A stretch of 64,000 nucleotides of DNA. Origin: Persicaria tinctoria (taxonomy: Eukaryota > Streptophyta > Magnoliopsida > Caryophyllales > Polygonaceae). A program made the position numbers and the translations under genes. Below the pieces are notes generated by a model that made no database searches, was not told the origin of the DNA, and saw nothing but the letters and a program-made list of their open reading frames with translations. The stretch spans positions 18,665,314-18,729,313 of the forward strand of contig JBANSL010000003.1 of NCBI GenBank assembly GCA_037127255.1, written 5' to 3'. Numbering within the stretch: position 1 is the stretch's first letter; each line of letters begins with the position of its first letter. Positions 10,652 through 23,183 of the stretch are shown here, one piece after another.

Positions 10652-13600
10652 GTGTTTGATTACATTTGTGAAGATCGGAGCAAGTATAATGGGAAGTATA
10701 ATCTATACTCCCGTATTGATGTGATTTCGGTTATTGAAAAGGGATTGTCTGCCGCTGATTGGTCATCTATTTGTTCTTCTTTTGTGGGTCGTGTTTTGTG
10801 GTTTGGTGCCAATTTGAAATTGCATCAACAACTTTACAACCATTTCTTGCTTCATGAATTGAAAACATCCAAAACTAGAGAAATGTGGTTTCAGCTAAAA
10901 TGTTCTCACCCTACTAGGTTTTCTATGGCTGAATTTACTGCTGTCACTGGGCTAAAATGTGTGTCTGATCACTCTGTTGATGTACCTGAGATTGATGTTA
11001 AATCTGTAATTGGGGTAGATAATATCATGTATGATGACTTGGTTGATCTATTTTGTAAGACACCAAAAAATTCGCCCAAGAAACTCATTCTTGCGTATGT
11101 TTTGGTAATTGATGGGATTCTGTTACCTCATCGCCGTGGATTTGTTAAGAATGAAATTGTGTGTCTAGATACTGATATTAGTCGTTTATCTGAATATCCA
11201 TGGGGTAGATTAGTGTATGTAGAAACTATTACCTCGCTCATGAAGGTCAATCGTGCATCTGATCGTAAATTGGCCAAGCTTGTGAAGGAAAGTAAAAAAA
11301 GGAGTTTTGAGAAGTTGTCTAAGAAGTCTCTGCAAAAGGGCTTAGAGGTGAAAGTCCCAAAGGCGAGGAGCGGTTTTAACTTGCTAGGCTTTCCGCTTGC
11401 TTTAGAGGTTATCATTCTTTATTATATGCGTTACATGTGTTTGTGTGTTTACTTTGTCTTTTATATTATTATATAAATCTTGTCTTACATATGTGTTTTT
11501 TGTTATTTTTGTCTTGTTTGCTTCTGTTTGTTCTGAGATTCCAGATCTGGATGTTGGAGGCTTTTCCTAAGCTTGCACCAATTGTTTATTGCACGTCTAT
11601 AGCTGATGACAACGACCATACTTTCACTAAATGGGCGAGTATAAACTCTAAATGTCCTGTGACAGCTCGCCATATTCAGACTGAATTGACTAAGACTCCG
11701 ATGGTATTGTGTATTTTCATATTTTGTTTCAAATTTTGTTCCGTTTTTTAAATAATACATATATTTGTGTTTATTAGGCAAAATTACAGAAAACCACCCG
11801 TTAAATATATGAGTTTACAATTAACCACCCGTTAAAATCGAATTTACAGAAAACCACCCATTAAAAGGATCCTGTCAACAAGTCACCACCCAATGTCAAC
11901 CTGGCGTTAACTTTCAGTTTAATAGAGGTAAAAAGACAAAAATGCCCATAGAAATTAAAGAAAACTAAAGGAAAAATAGACCCAAAAGGATTCCGAGACA
12001 AAAAAAAAAAAAAAAAAAAAATATCCAGGAGCATGTATGTATAACAGTATAAGCAAACAAAAAAGAAAAAAATATTATGAAAAGCAAAAAGCCATAAATG
12101 TACCATCGCCTACCTTTCTGCACATGCAAGTGGAACTTTCAAAGAAGAAATGGGTTTTCATTTATGAACTTTCAAAGAAGCACCACCATTTGTTTACTGC
12201 TAACCTCCATCCCAACTAGTTTCTTGATCGAAAAACCCCCCAAATTGTAGAAGTGAAACCCTAAACAGTTTTTTGATCGAAAAAAACCCCAAATTGTAGA
12301 ATTGAAACCCTAAATTAGATACTAACCTTCTCTCATGGGAATACACTAGCAGGACTTCGATTTGGTGACTCAAATTGTCCGCCGTCTTCAATTCGGCCAC
12401 TCAATTGCAGGATTCATTGGGTTTTCGAGACTAATCTTCATCTTCTTCTCTCATGGAATGCACGAACGAGATCGATCTGGCTAATCTTTCATCTTCTTCT
12501 CCTTTAGTTTTCTTTAATTTCTATGGGCATTTTTGTCTTTTTACCTCTATTAAACAGAAAGTTAACGCCAGGTTGACATTGGGTGGTGACTTGTTGACGG
12601 GATCCTTTTAATGGGTGGTTTTCTGTAAATTCGATTTTAACGGGTGGTTAATTGCAAACTCATATATTTAACGGGTGGTTTTCTGTAATTTTGCCTTATT
12701 CTATATCTATCTCTTTATGTTCTTCGTTATGTGATTAGTTTCATTGATGACTGTTTTTTCTTTTTTTTTTTGTTATTTTTCGAAGGACACAATGTATCCT
12801 ATCTATGGGGAATATCTGGATTCCCCTTTGATGGCTTTTCAAAATGAACCGGAGGATTCCAATGTTGCGGGGTATCTTCTATGGCTGAAACAGAAAGCTC
12901 CTTCAAGGGAACCCACACCAGTTGACGGACCCACACCTAATTTGTCCTCACCGATATTGCCCTCTGTTGGCCTTCTTGATCAAGTTGTGCCGTCTTCAAG
13001 CACTAAATTGGTGGTCTTTTCTCCTTCGTCCATAGCTGCTAGGACACGGTCTAAGGTTGCATCTCCTGCCCTTCCTATTGCACTTGTGGATTCACCTTTG
13101 AAGAGGAAGCACGGTGTGTCCCCTTCATCTGTGTCGGATAAACTTCGCAAAAAACCTGCTACTGATGCCAGAGCTGCAGCACGTGCGACTGATCCTGTGA
13201 AGCCTTCCCCACAATTGTGTCCTCCTAAGTTGTCTTGCCTTAGTGGGAAATTCAGTCTTGCGCATGCAAGAGATAAGTCTCGCAGTGAAGGTGGTGTTCC
13301 GCCTGAACCTGTCCCAGCGGACGATACTCGATGTGGTGTTCATTCTGAAGCGGTGCCAGCGGGAGATACTGGACATTCATCAAAAAAAGCGGCTGGAGGT
13401 TTGAAAGGTGATGGGGTTGAAGCAGTGTCTGAGCCGGACCCGTTTGGTGATAATGAACGGCTCACTCCAACTGATACAGCTTGTCTGACACGTATTAGGC
13501 AACATTTGGCCCTGATTGCTCAGTCGGTTTTACGGTGCGAAGCAAGAGTTATGAAGATGGCTCCAGTTCTCAGATCTCTGTCTTCTATGTATGTGTCCCT

Positions 13601-15307
13601 TCAATCAAATTACGAATCAGTCACACTGAAGGTTGATTCCCTCCCTCCGAAGGTTGATTCAATCCGTTCAGACTTTGAATCCTTGAAAGACATTGTGACT
13701 TCCCTCTTTCTGATGCATGATGCCATGAATTCGAAATATGAAGCTCTCAAATCTAGTGTTGATTCACTCCATATGAAGGTTGATTCCTTACACCCAACGA
13801 CTGATGCCATTCCTGTTAACCCTGTAAGTCCTTCTTTCCATGTTGATTCTGAGTTGTTCATTCAATTTTATAATATGGCCACTGATGAACGTTATTCTTT
13901 AATTTAGGATGCCATAAGAGGTACTTGTGTCCCCACTCCTGCACCTACTCCCAAGAAGTCTCCTTGTTCATTGCCATCTGATAATCAGTTGAGTGAGCCT
14001 ACACCTAAGAATCTCCATTCTCCATCAGTCCAGAAGCCTATAGTTGTTGCACCTAGGAAATCGACTCGTGTTGCTAAAGTTGCTCCTGCTTTGGAGACTC
14101 CATACACTCAAGGTTTGAAGAAGAAGCCTACACTTCCTAGGAGGCCTAAGTATTCACATTTTGAACTTGATGATCGGAAACAATTTTATGACTGGCTTTA
14201 TTCTGATGAGTATGTTGTGTCCTTTCCTTTTTCATAGTTTTTCTGCTTTATTTTCTTTTATATTCTATTGTTTCATTATTTCCTTCATCGTTTACTGTTT
14301 TTTTTTTGGTTATATAATTGCTTTTATATGTGTTTTGCATTCCCTTATTTATGTTATGCATTTTATTTTTTGTTTGTAGCGAGCATAATTCTCAGATTGT
14401 AGGCAATGAGGGCCTGCTTGAAGAAGTTCTTTTCTGACCTTGTGGGGAAGTGTCACTGGCTTCGTGATGAGGTGAGTCCACTATATTAAGTCCTGCATCA
14501 TCTATTTATGTTCCCACCTTTGGTTTGTCCTCAATTTTATTTCCCTTTTGTTTATTTGTTTTAGCATATTGGAGAGGCCTTGTCCCACTTTAGGAAGTAT
14601 ATTGCTAACAACAGTGAGAAATTCAGTGATATTGTGATACTGAATTGGGTTTTCGCTGGGAAATTCACTGAAAGTTACTTGAGGAAGTTTCAGTTGGGGA
14701 AGGTTGCTTTTGGAAAGGGATTTATGAATTATTTTGATGGTCTGGTGCCCAAGTTCTATGGGAAATCATGGGTTGGTGCAAAAAAGGTCTACATGCCCTT
14801 CAACATGAGAAATATGCATTGGGTTGCACTGGAGGTTGACCTAGTTGAAAAAAGAGTGAATGTATGGGATTCCAATATCAATCTTACCACCAATGAGCAG
14901 CTGCAGCTACTTTTGGATCCTTTTTGCATTATGTTACCGGTTCTATTGAAGGAATCAGGTCGCTTTTCACACTTGGGGCAACTCACTAATCTTGAGTTTA
15001 CGGTGGAAAGATCTCGTGACGTTCCTCAAAATAGTGATGGGTACGTGTATTATTTAAGTACATACAAATGTTTTCTATGTATTCATAATTTGATAATCTG
15101 ATTGCATTCCTTCATTCTCTTCTTTTTTTGTGTGTTTGCTTATTTGGTTGCAGGGGTAGTTGTGGTGTCTACACCATAAAAGCAATTGAAGAGCTGGCAT
15201 TTGGCGGTGATATACATGCCTTTGACGATAACCATGTTCAAGCCTACCGCGAGAAGATGGCAATTGAGTTGTTCCGCAAGTGTTTTACTGTCAAGACTGT
15301 TGTCTGA
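10652..15307 (+). CDS. DUF1985 / Ulp1-like C48 cysteine protease of a MULE, N-terminus incomplete
   Basis: Seven exons join without a stop: 10652-11407, 11545-11703, 12786-13823, 13908-14213, 14403-14471, 14565-15040 and 15154-15307, 985 codons from the first acceptor. An N-terminal DUF1985-like domain (about residues 1-290) ends with the hallmark GFPLALE-IWMLEAFP across an intron. The middle is long, Ser/Pro/Lys-rich and likely disordered. The C-terminal 230 residues are a Ulp1 peptidase with His (MRNMHWVALEV), Asp (NVWDSN), Gln (DVPQNSDG) and Cys (GSCGVY), numbered about 861, 878, 931 and 938, so the catalytic set is complete. Ulp1 enzymes cleave SUMO or related modifiers. In MULEs the substrate is unknown. 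The intron 11704-12785 holds a 0.9-kb MITE. The start codon is not resolved, and the donor at 14213 is chosen because it restores frame. Confidence 0.82.
11777..12695. mobile_element. Long-TIR MITE in an intron of the Ulp1-like gene
   Basis: Inverted arms of about 200 bp: GGCAAAATTACAGAAAACCA at the left is mirrored by TGGTTTTCTGTAATTTTGCC at the right. The arms carry repeated ACCACCCGTTAAA blocks. TTA lies at both flanks (11774-11776, 12696-12698), but no 9-bp duplication is seen, so the superfamily is uncertain (PIF/Harbinger by TTA, Mutator by arm length). The same arm sequence borders the element at 28356-33170. Confidence 0.8.
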
Positions 15308-16018
15308 TGTTTGTTTCCTAGGACTTGTGCTCAGACTTTTCTTATGTTGATTCCAGTATAGAGCTTGCATGCTCTCATTTTGTCACTATGGTTGTTATGT
15401 TTAGTTTGCTTGTAAGTACTACTTGTTTACCCCTTAACAATTAGGCCATAGAGCTTGCATGCTCTCCTTTTGGATGTGATTTTGACGTATCTATAACGTT
15501 CAGACAAATATATGTTGGGATCTTCCTATAAGTTGCGAAATGAAATTTGTGTTTTGACTTCAATGTTTATATTTCATGGAAAGAAGAGTCCTACGCAAAT
15601 CATCAATCTTCATACTTTTGTCCATCTAATTGTTATTGAGATTTAGAATACATTCAAAGAGTCCTTCCTTTTTGTCATCACACTCATATACGCGGTACAT
15701 TGGTCTATTACATGTCATGCAAACTGACATACAATAGATGTCACCCTCCTCTGATTTTTTATGTCTTGACATAGTATGTGCTGCTACACACTCATCCTTC
15801 TGAGTCCTTCGTCTTGGGATCACACTCAAATAGGGATGCAATGTATATATGGTTTCATTTAGACAATAAAGTTGCTAAACCATGGAAATGCACTGTATAT
15901 ATGATCAAAAAAACATAGAGATTCTGTCTATTTGCTTAACTTCATTGTCTTGTCCCTATATGCAACAATAAAAGTAAAAATAAAAGATAGACATAAACAG
16001 TTTCTGGATATCTTTGCT
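15308..16018. other. Gap between the convergent protease and transposase genes
   Basis: Shared 3' UTR and terminator space of two convergent genes. The phrase CATAGAGCTTGCATGCTCTC recurs at about 15357 and 15447. I see no further gene. Confidence 0.5.
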
Positions 16019-18558
16019 TTATGCTTCTGAATGTGTGTGTGTACTGCTTGAAGCTTTATTTGGACAGGTAAGCTTGTTGTGTCCTTTCCTCCCGCAAGTG
16101 CTACATGTGTATGTGAATGTTCTTTTCTTCGGTTGCCCTTCACCAATAGATGGAATCCTGCACTTCCTTGGTCTTCCACTCTTCTTCCGCACAACAGGAG
16201 GCCGACATTTAGTTGTTCTAATATCCTCTGGTACATACCATGTATTTTCACTAGGGACCGGGAATATGGTTTCTTTGTATGCCATGTACCAAGCCTGTAC
16301 TTTGTAGTAGTCACTCACAAAATCAGTGATATTGAGCTCCATTCTCTGAATGGCAGCAACAGCATGGACACATGGCATATGGTCCAAATCAAACACCCTA
16401 CAGCTACATGTCCTTTGTGCCAAATCAACTACACCCGTAAACTTCCCACCAACTACGTGAAATTGTGTACTCTTATTTAACACATTTACCTCATATCTTC
16501 CTGACCTATCATATCTTGTTTGCAAAATTTCTTTCACCGTAGGCGGTACATCACTGATTTTTGCCGCCTCTTCTCTACGGTCAGTGAACCAACCAGTCAG
16601 TTTAGCCCTTATATGCTCAAACAGTGCAATAATTGGGTATCCTCTAGCATCTTTCAAAATTGCATTTATACTCTGCATTATTTGTTGTCATAATGTTGTA
16701 CCTGTGACCTTTGAAGTGCGCCCTTGACCATTTCTGAAAGTCTGCATCCTCAAGGTATTTCCCAACATCCTTGTTGATATCACAGATGCCCTTGAAGTAG
16801 TCTTCAAATTCTCTTACAGTGTAGCATTCGGATGCTTTTTTGACAAAATGCATGACTCCTCTGTTCTTGTATTTTGCCTTTATGTTTTGTTTCAGATGGC
16901 GTGTGCAGATGACGTGCTTTGCAGCGCTGTACACGCCCTCAACAGCCTTGTTGATGCTCCCATGCCGATCAGATGCAAACACCAACTCACTTGAATCCGG
17001 AATCACATCAGTTAATCGTTGGAAGAACCATTTCCATGCATTATCATTCTCTGAGTCCGCCACTCCGAATGCAATAGGGTATACATGTCTGTCAGCATCT
17101 TGTGCGGTTGCTGAAATTAGAATTCCTCTATATTTTCCATGTAGAAAAGCGGCGTCTACCATGATAACCTATATAATGCAATTTATAGTTGTTACACTAG
17201 TTTAATCATATATACAGGGTCTATCAATCAAAATTATAGATTTTATACCTTTCTCATCATCCGGAATCCCCTAATTGATGCTCCAAAAGAGAGGAATGCA
17301 TACTTGAAACAATTATATCCATCAATCTCCATGCATGCATATGATCCTGGGTTTACTTGTTGAATCATGTGGAAGTATGATGGCAGCATTTCATAGTTTC
17401 CTTCCGGAGTGCCTCTTATCATGTCTTGTGCAGCCTCTTTTGCTTTCCATGCTTTCCAGTAGCTTACTTCATGCCTAAACTCCTTTTGCATTGCATTTTT
17501 TATCTGTATAGGATTTGGGCCTTTTTTCACACCTTCATACCTTCATTCATCATATGCATCATGTAAGCAACAAGCAAGTAATAATCCTTCTGCAGTAACT
17601 TTTTGTTTATATATTTAGATATATTGAATATGTAAGCACACACCCATTGTCATCTTTACTTGTATCTCTGAGATTGTATATATGATGTAATTCTAATTAA
17701 TCATACCTTATCTTCATCTTTTCCGCCACAGCTTGATAAGATGGTTTCCGATGTTCTCTGCATCGAACTGAGAATGAACAAGTGTGGTCTGTTTTCACCT
17801 TCCTGATCTCAAAGTAACTCGAATTCTTGACACATGTAGCTAGTACTGTCCACTCGCAGCTGGAATCAATGCAATTGACCTTGTACCTCTTTGTTGTTGA
17901 TTTATTCACTCGAAATTGGAAGTTCTCTTTAACTGCCATGTTAGCCACTGCAGTCTTTAACTGTTTTTTTGAGCTGAAAATCTGTCCAACATAGATGAAA
18001 TCAATATCATCTTCATCATTCTCACTAAGGGATTCATTTGGAGCTTCATCATTGCTGTAACCCATATCTTCTGATGCAAGATCAGTACGTAACAGCAAGT
18101 ACCAATCTGTCATCTACACTTGCTTCCTGAACGTAATCATCAGACACTGTCACCACACTTGCTTGTTGAACATCTTTACTTATCTGATTGCCATTCAACT
18201 TTTTCTTTGCTAAAACATGCAACGGCAAAGACCATGCAACCTGAGACGCATCATTTATATGCATGAATGCCTTGAGATCTTCATTTTTGCTGATTGTAAA
18301 GGGAGCTTTCAACTTTTGTAGAGGATGTAGGTGGGTTAACCTCAGCTTATATGCCTCTAGGCATATGTCAAACCTATCACTAATCATATTCTTCAGTGAT
18401 TCCAACTCAATATCGCCTTGAATCACAAACGCCTTTGATTCAACTTCACCAACAAACTCACAATATCCATTTGTCATCTTCAATTCTCCTCCAAAACAGA
18501 TTGTCATAAGTTTGAAATCCATATCTGTATAGATTTGGAATCTGTATTTTACACCCAT
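16019..18558 (-). pseudogene. mudrA-type Mutator transposase, frameshifted
   Basis: Minus-strand order: N-terminal domain (18558 to about 18090), MuDR DNA-binding domain (18113-17707; residues such as FSSKKQLKTAVANMAVKENF and TDHTCS), a linker exon (about 17530-17249; QDMIRGTPEGNYEMLPSYF), the MULE transposase core (17168-16672; VIMVDAAFLHGKYRG, ASDRHGSINKAV), then a SWIM zinc finger (CSCRVFDLDHMPCVHA) and a zinc knuckle (CSTCGRKGHNKLTC) ending at 16019. It is broken: the N-terminal block and the MuDR block lie in different frames near 18085. At 16671-16675 a missing AG (GAGAGT to GAGT) shifts the frame between NNAE and SINAIL. The linker-exon acceptor is not resolved. With two indels the transposase is very likely inactive. 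Confidence 0.85.
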
Positions 18559-19332
18559 ACACAGTTCATCATATCAGTACTGACTATTAGATTCCATTGA
18601 ACAACTCACAATCGTTCGTGTAAGAAGCACTACCTAGATCTAACCTAGATATGGAATCGGGAATTTGTAGTTTGCAATTGACATAAGAAAATGAAAATTA
18701 GATCGAAATTTCGCGTGTTACCTTGGTTAGATTCCAAATAGTGTCTCTTGTCGTTGTCTAGCACTCTATATTGCATTCATTTTCCGCCATTGGTGACAGC
18801 TTTCAATGATTCTGAAAAATTGATTTTCGACCTTTTTCACCAAATTCGCCCGATTCGCTCCTCAGTTGGAATCACTGGATGGAATCCCGATCTCGATCCG
18901 GACTAAGAGATTTCGGTGTCTCACGCTTGCTTTCGGATGATCTAAATTTCGGATTCACTCTCGTCGTGGATCTCCATTGATGAATTAACGAAGCTTTGAT
19001 GAAGGTGTGGTCGGCGCTGAAAGAAAGGTAAGGGGGGGGGGGGGGCGCGTTAAATGAAGCGCGTTAGGCCTGTTTAAGTGGGATGGATTAGTCAATTTAA
19101 TTTAAAAAGTTTGTTAGTTAATTAGCTTATTAAAGGTTCTAATTAGCTTATATACCTAAATCACCCAAAATTAAACGAAGAACATTTTCTTTAATATTTA
19201 TGAATTAGTTACCTAGCATAAAAAAAATTAAGCAAAGAACATTTTTTTTTTAATATTTATGAATTAGGTACCTCGTAGGAATATAATGTATTGAGATTGT
19301 TATCGTTTTAAAACCGATTGAAAAAAAGTTAT
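18559..19332. other. Transposase upstream region with poly-G and a small tandem repeat
   Basis: Probably the 5' UTR and promoter of the transposase (18559-19020, moderate GC). Then come a G run near 19033-19045 and two roughly 50-bp tandem copies (about 19167-19215 and 19225-19273; shared core GAACATTTT...TTAATATTTATGAATTAG). Confidence 0.5.
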
Positions 19333-20578
19333 CGGAATTTTCGCCAAATACCCCTCAAGTTAAGGCTAATTCGCGTGGTGTACAAAAGTTTGACATATTT
19401 CGCCAGGTGCCCTTGAGGTTTTCATTTGTTTCGTCAAATACCCCTGAGGTTTATAATTTTTCGCCAAATGCCCCTCTGTCGAATTTGTTAACTTTTTTTT
19501 ATTGAAAAATAGTACAATTCATCCAACATGGCGCATATTTTTAATAAAAACAAAATTTTCTAAGTATAAAAAATTACTATGATAAATTTAAATAAGATAT
19601 TATCAAACGTTAACATAAAATACAAAAAAAATAGATTTGATAATTAAGTAAAAAATAATTAAAATATTTATGAAAAATGTGTAAAAATTACACGAGTTTA
19701 AGATTTAAGTAAAATATGTTGATTGGGTTAAAATCCTAAAGTAAATGTGTTTATAAAACCTAATAAAAATGTTTATTAATTAATATTTAGATATAACTAG
19801 ATTGATTAAAGAAACGTGTACAAATTTCATTAGTTTGATTTTTTTTTTCAAGATTCGGTTGATTGGGAGGAAATTGTGAAATTAAAATGATTATGTCATC
19901 TAAGCAAAAATATTTCTCATCTAACAATTAGAATAGATAAATCTCATTGGTTAAAAAAATGTTTAAAAAATTTGTTATTTGAAAATTTATGTAGATTAGG
20001 TTGATTGTGTGAAATTCCAAAAATTAAGATTATTATATAAAAAATAGTTTTCATTATACACACACAAAAAGAGAGATTAATTGCTTTGGAAAAAAAAAAA
20101 GAATTCATATATTTGGAACTATGTATTTTAAAAAAAAAACGTTTTGAATTAATCTCATTGTTTAAATAAATAGCATGAAATGATATTGTGTAATTAATAC
20201 ATAATGAAATAATAGTGTATAGTTAATTTTAACTTTATCAAAAAAAAAAAGTTTTGAATTAATTCCATTGATTAAAAAATGTAATATGATATGGTATTGT
20301 GTATATAATATTAGATAATTTAATTACCATAATTAAATAATATTGTTCAAATAATACCTTACAAAAATAACAATGAAATAATATTTTCTATTCTTTTTAT
20401 TTTCAATAAAAAAAAACGTTAACAAATTCGACAGAGGGGCATTTGGCGAAAAAATAAAAACCTCAGGGGTATTTGGCGAAAAAAAAAGGAAACCTCAGGG
20501 GTACTTGGCGAAATATGTCAAACTTTTGTACACCACGCGAATTAGCTTTAACCTCAGGGGTATTTGGCAAAAATTCCG
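19333..20578. mobile_element. Mutator-type MITE with perfect 9-bp TSD
   Basis: Ends CGGAATTTTCGCCAAATACC and GGTATTTGGCAAAAATTCCG form long inverted arms of about 170 bp, which repeat the phrase (A/T)TTTCGCCAAATRCCCCT several times. AAAAGTTAT is duplicated exactly at 19324-19332 and 20579-20587. The core is extremely AT-rich and non-coding. Confidence 0.9.
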
Positions 20579-20629
20579 AAAAGTTATCAAACCGAACTGA
20601 ACACAGTATTTATATGGACTGAGGGACTC

Positions 20630-21390
20630 TCTAATGGGTCGGATGATGGATGGATAGAGTCATTTTTTCACCCGACCCGTTACAAAAAAATTTTACCCGA
20701 CCCATCACCCGTCCGTCTAATATTTCACCCATCACCCGATCCGTCGGGTGAATTGAGTTAATCGGGTGGGTAATCGGGTGAAGTAAATTAAAAGAAAAAA
20801 AATTCATAGTTCATACTTAGAAATCGATCATATTTGATATTTTCACAAACCACGTAAACGTGGAAATCTTATTAATTGTATAAAAGGTTTATTCATACAT
20901 TATATCATTATCCTCATCTTACAAAGTCAGCATTAAAAGTTTAATATCAAATCAAATGAGATGAATTTTAGCCCTTTGCTAAACTCGTAGTTAAAAAAAA
21001 AAAAAAATTGGTTAAATCATGTCTTAACACACTAAATGCTAAGTCGTTGAAATGAGTGAAATTGTTAACATTCTACTAGTGTATGCAAAACAAATCAAAT
21101 AACTTTTTTAAAAGATGTGATATGAGGTTAAATAAAAATAATTTTATATTCTTTTAGATTTTTTTTGCACAAAAATAATTAGAGAATAGAGAAGATAGAA
21201 TTAGAAAAAAAAAATGTAGTTATGTTAGGCTATATTTTTTTATAAACTAAGATTTTTTTTTAAATAATCGGGTGGGTTAGCAGATGGTTAAACGGGTCGG
21301 GTAATGAGTCGGATGATGGGTCGGATAATGGGTGAAAAACATATCACCCGTCACCCGACTCATCACCCATTTCACTCACCCATCACCCTA
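20630..21390. repeat. GGGTGA/TCACCC-rich inverted-repeat element
   Basis: Both ends are dense in GGGTCGGATGATGG, CACCCGACCC and CACCCATCACCC in opposite orientation around an AT-rich core. This is the pattern of a degenerate MITE. I could not fix termini or a target duplication. Confidence 0.5.
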
Positions 21391-21701
21391 CGGAGTATTA
21401 TCTAAGTGAACCAGAGAATCCACATCATCCCACCCTAGAGGGCAAATCAGTAAAATCAGTAATTCAGGTCCCACGCTAAAGGGCAAATCAGTAATTCAAT
21501 CCTGTAACCAACCGCTTCAAATCCCACTCTGTAGTCTGTCCCCTCCTTAAACCTCCCCACCATCCCTCTCTATTCAAACTTGCCCACTCCTGAAACCCCA
21601 AATCCCCGGTTTCTCAAATCAGTCAATCCCACCACCAACCCCAAATCCCCATTTCTCAATCAGTCGATCCCACCACCAAAACAAAGGAATCAAATTTAGA
21701 G

Positions 21702-23183
21702 ATGGATGATTCAGGGATGAAAAAGCTGGCGTTATGGCACACCCGAACCTTCCGGCCGATTATGACCCACGACGAGCTTGAACCAATCATGTCTACCCTA
21801 GGATTCGTAGGCCAGCCACCGCGGCAGGCCCCCAACGGCGTCGTTTGGAGGGACTACATCTACGCCGCCGGCGAGTTCCGTGGTAGAGAAAGATGGCTGA
21901 CGTCATCGGCGGCGGCCGCCGAGAACGGTGGAGTTCCACCCAGGCCGAGGCTCCCATACCAGAGAATTGACGGGCTTCACGTTTACACCTATCGCGCCTT
22001 CCTCGATGCCGTCGGATTTTACCTCGAGATGGATGATGTCTCCGACCTCTTCCATATCCGGTAACTTGTTCCATTCAATTTATTTTTTTATTTTCCTTTT
22101 TTGTTTGATTTCTGGATTTTTAAATGCATGTTTCTATTTGAAATTAGGGAAAGTGTAGATTTTTGGTATTCTGCAGCCATTATTTTTGAAAAATAGTAAG
22201 TGCAAGTCTAAATCCCTAGATTAGTGGTGGCTGCAACCTTGATTTGTGGGCCAATTTTTGTTTTTTTGTTTTGGTTTTGACTAGTAAACTAATGTGAATG
22301 TTGTGACTTGGGTTGCTAATGAACTTCATATCCATATGATTCACTTCCAACTTTAGATGATTCCTTCCAAATCAGGCTGAATCAACATATCTATCCATAT
22401 GATCTCAATTTGTTTTTAGTTTGGTACTCAATTTTTCATATAAAGTTATAATCTTTAAGTTACTGGCACATTGTACATTACAAGGTAAAAATGGATGTGG
22501 GTCAACAATTAGGACATTCATTTTGTGACATATACTAAGGCCTAAGCCCCGGAAGGGGCCTGGTAAAATGTCGAGGATGGTCCATTGTATGACATTCACA
22601 AAATGCAGAATCGTGTTTTTAAAGCTTGATGCGAAACAAATATGTCAGTTTTGAATCCAATGATACTGTTTTTTTGTGGGGAAATTTTAGTAGTGTCCAA
22701 TTGTCCATAGCTGATGTTCCAGTTTAATTTAACTCAGTTGATTGGATATCATTCGTGGCATACTGGCATCTGGTTCAGATGAGTAGATGACACTCTCATG
22801 TACTGATTATTTGCCAGTTTTGAGTGATCATGTATAGATTAAAAGTTTAACTCAGTTTTGAGTGAGCATTTGGACTGTTATATTATTTAAACGACCATGC
22901 CGTTAATTATAATGAACTTTTTATGTTTAGTGGATTACCGCTTCATAGAATATATGACCGGAAGAAGAAATTCAGACGAATGGGAGCAGAAGAGAACGTC
23001 TTTGTGTATGTCGAAGGATCACTGGACCCATCTGCATACGCACTCTATCATGTTGATACGAGCAACACCACCACCACCAACGTCGATGACAATAAGGCTA
23101 GCGGTTATGGCTCCGTTGTCATTCGAAGCAAGGACAATACTTCTTTTGGTACTTTTGCCCCCTTGAAAGACATCATTGTTTGA
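21702..23183 (+). CDS. Conserved plant protein of unknown function (203 aa, two exons)
   Basis: Exon 21702-22060 (phase 2, donor CCG|GTAACT) joins 22931-23183 (acceptor GTTTAG) in frame, giving 203 residues with no stop. The protein begins MDDSGMKKLALWHTRTFRPI and includes LEPIMSTLGFVGQPP and WRDYIYAAGEFRGR. Exon 2 contains PLHRIYDRKKKFRRMGAEEN, then VFVYVEGSLDPSAYALYHVD. A Ser/Thr/Asn-rich loop precedes FAPLKDIIV at the C-terminus. There is no transmembrane segment or signal peptide I can see. GC content and codon use are those of a normal gene, a TC-rich leader precedes the ATG, and the codon-level quality suggests constraint. I do not recognise the family by name and give no function. Confidence 0.75.

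Larger units (their letters stand above)
9600..19060. mobile_element. Mutator-like element of the Kaonashi (KI) type, borders undetermined
   Basis: A DUF1985/Ulp1-like protease gene (+) and a mudrA-type transposase gene (-) lie tail to tail. This is the gene pair known from plant KI-MULEs, where a SUMO-protease-like gene was captured and spread by Mutator-like elements. I could not find convincing terminal inverted repeats or a 9-bp duplication, and many of these MULEs lack TIRs, so the limits given are only the gene limits plus margin. A G-homopolymer (about 19033-19045) followed by GCGCGTT repeats may lie near the right end. Confidence 0.7.

Noticed and set aside
16014..17205. Plus-strand frames of 97-133 codons opposite the transposase
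   Set aside because: They are the antisense of the SWIM and transposase core exons. The minus strand carries the recognisable motifs.
19033..19045. Poly-G run as a G-quadruplex regulatory element
   Set aside because: A homopolymer run of this kind is common and error-prone in sequencing. Nothing else supports a function.
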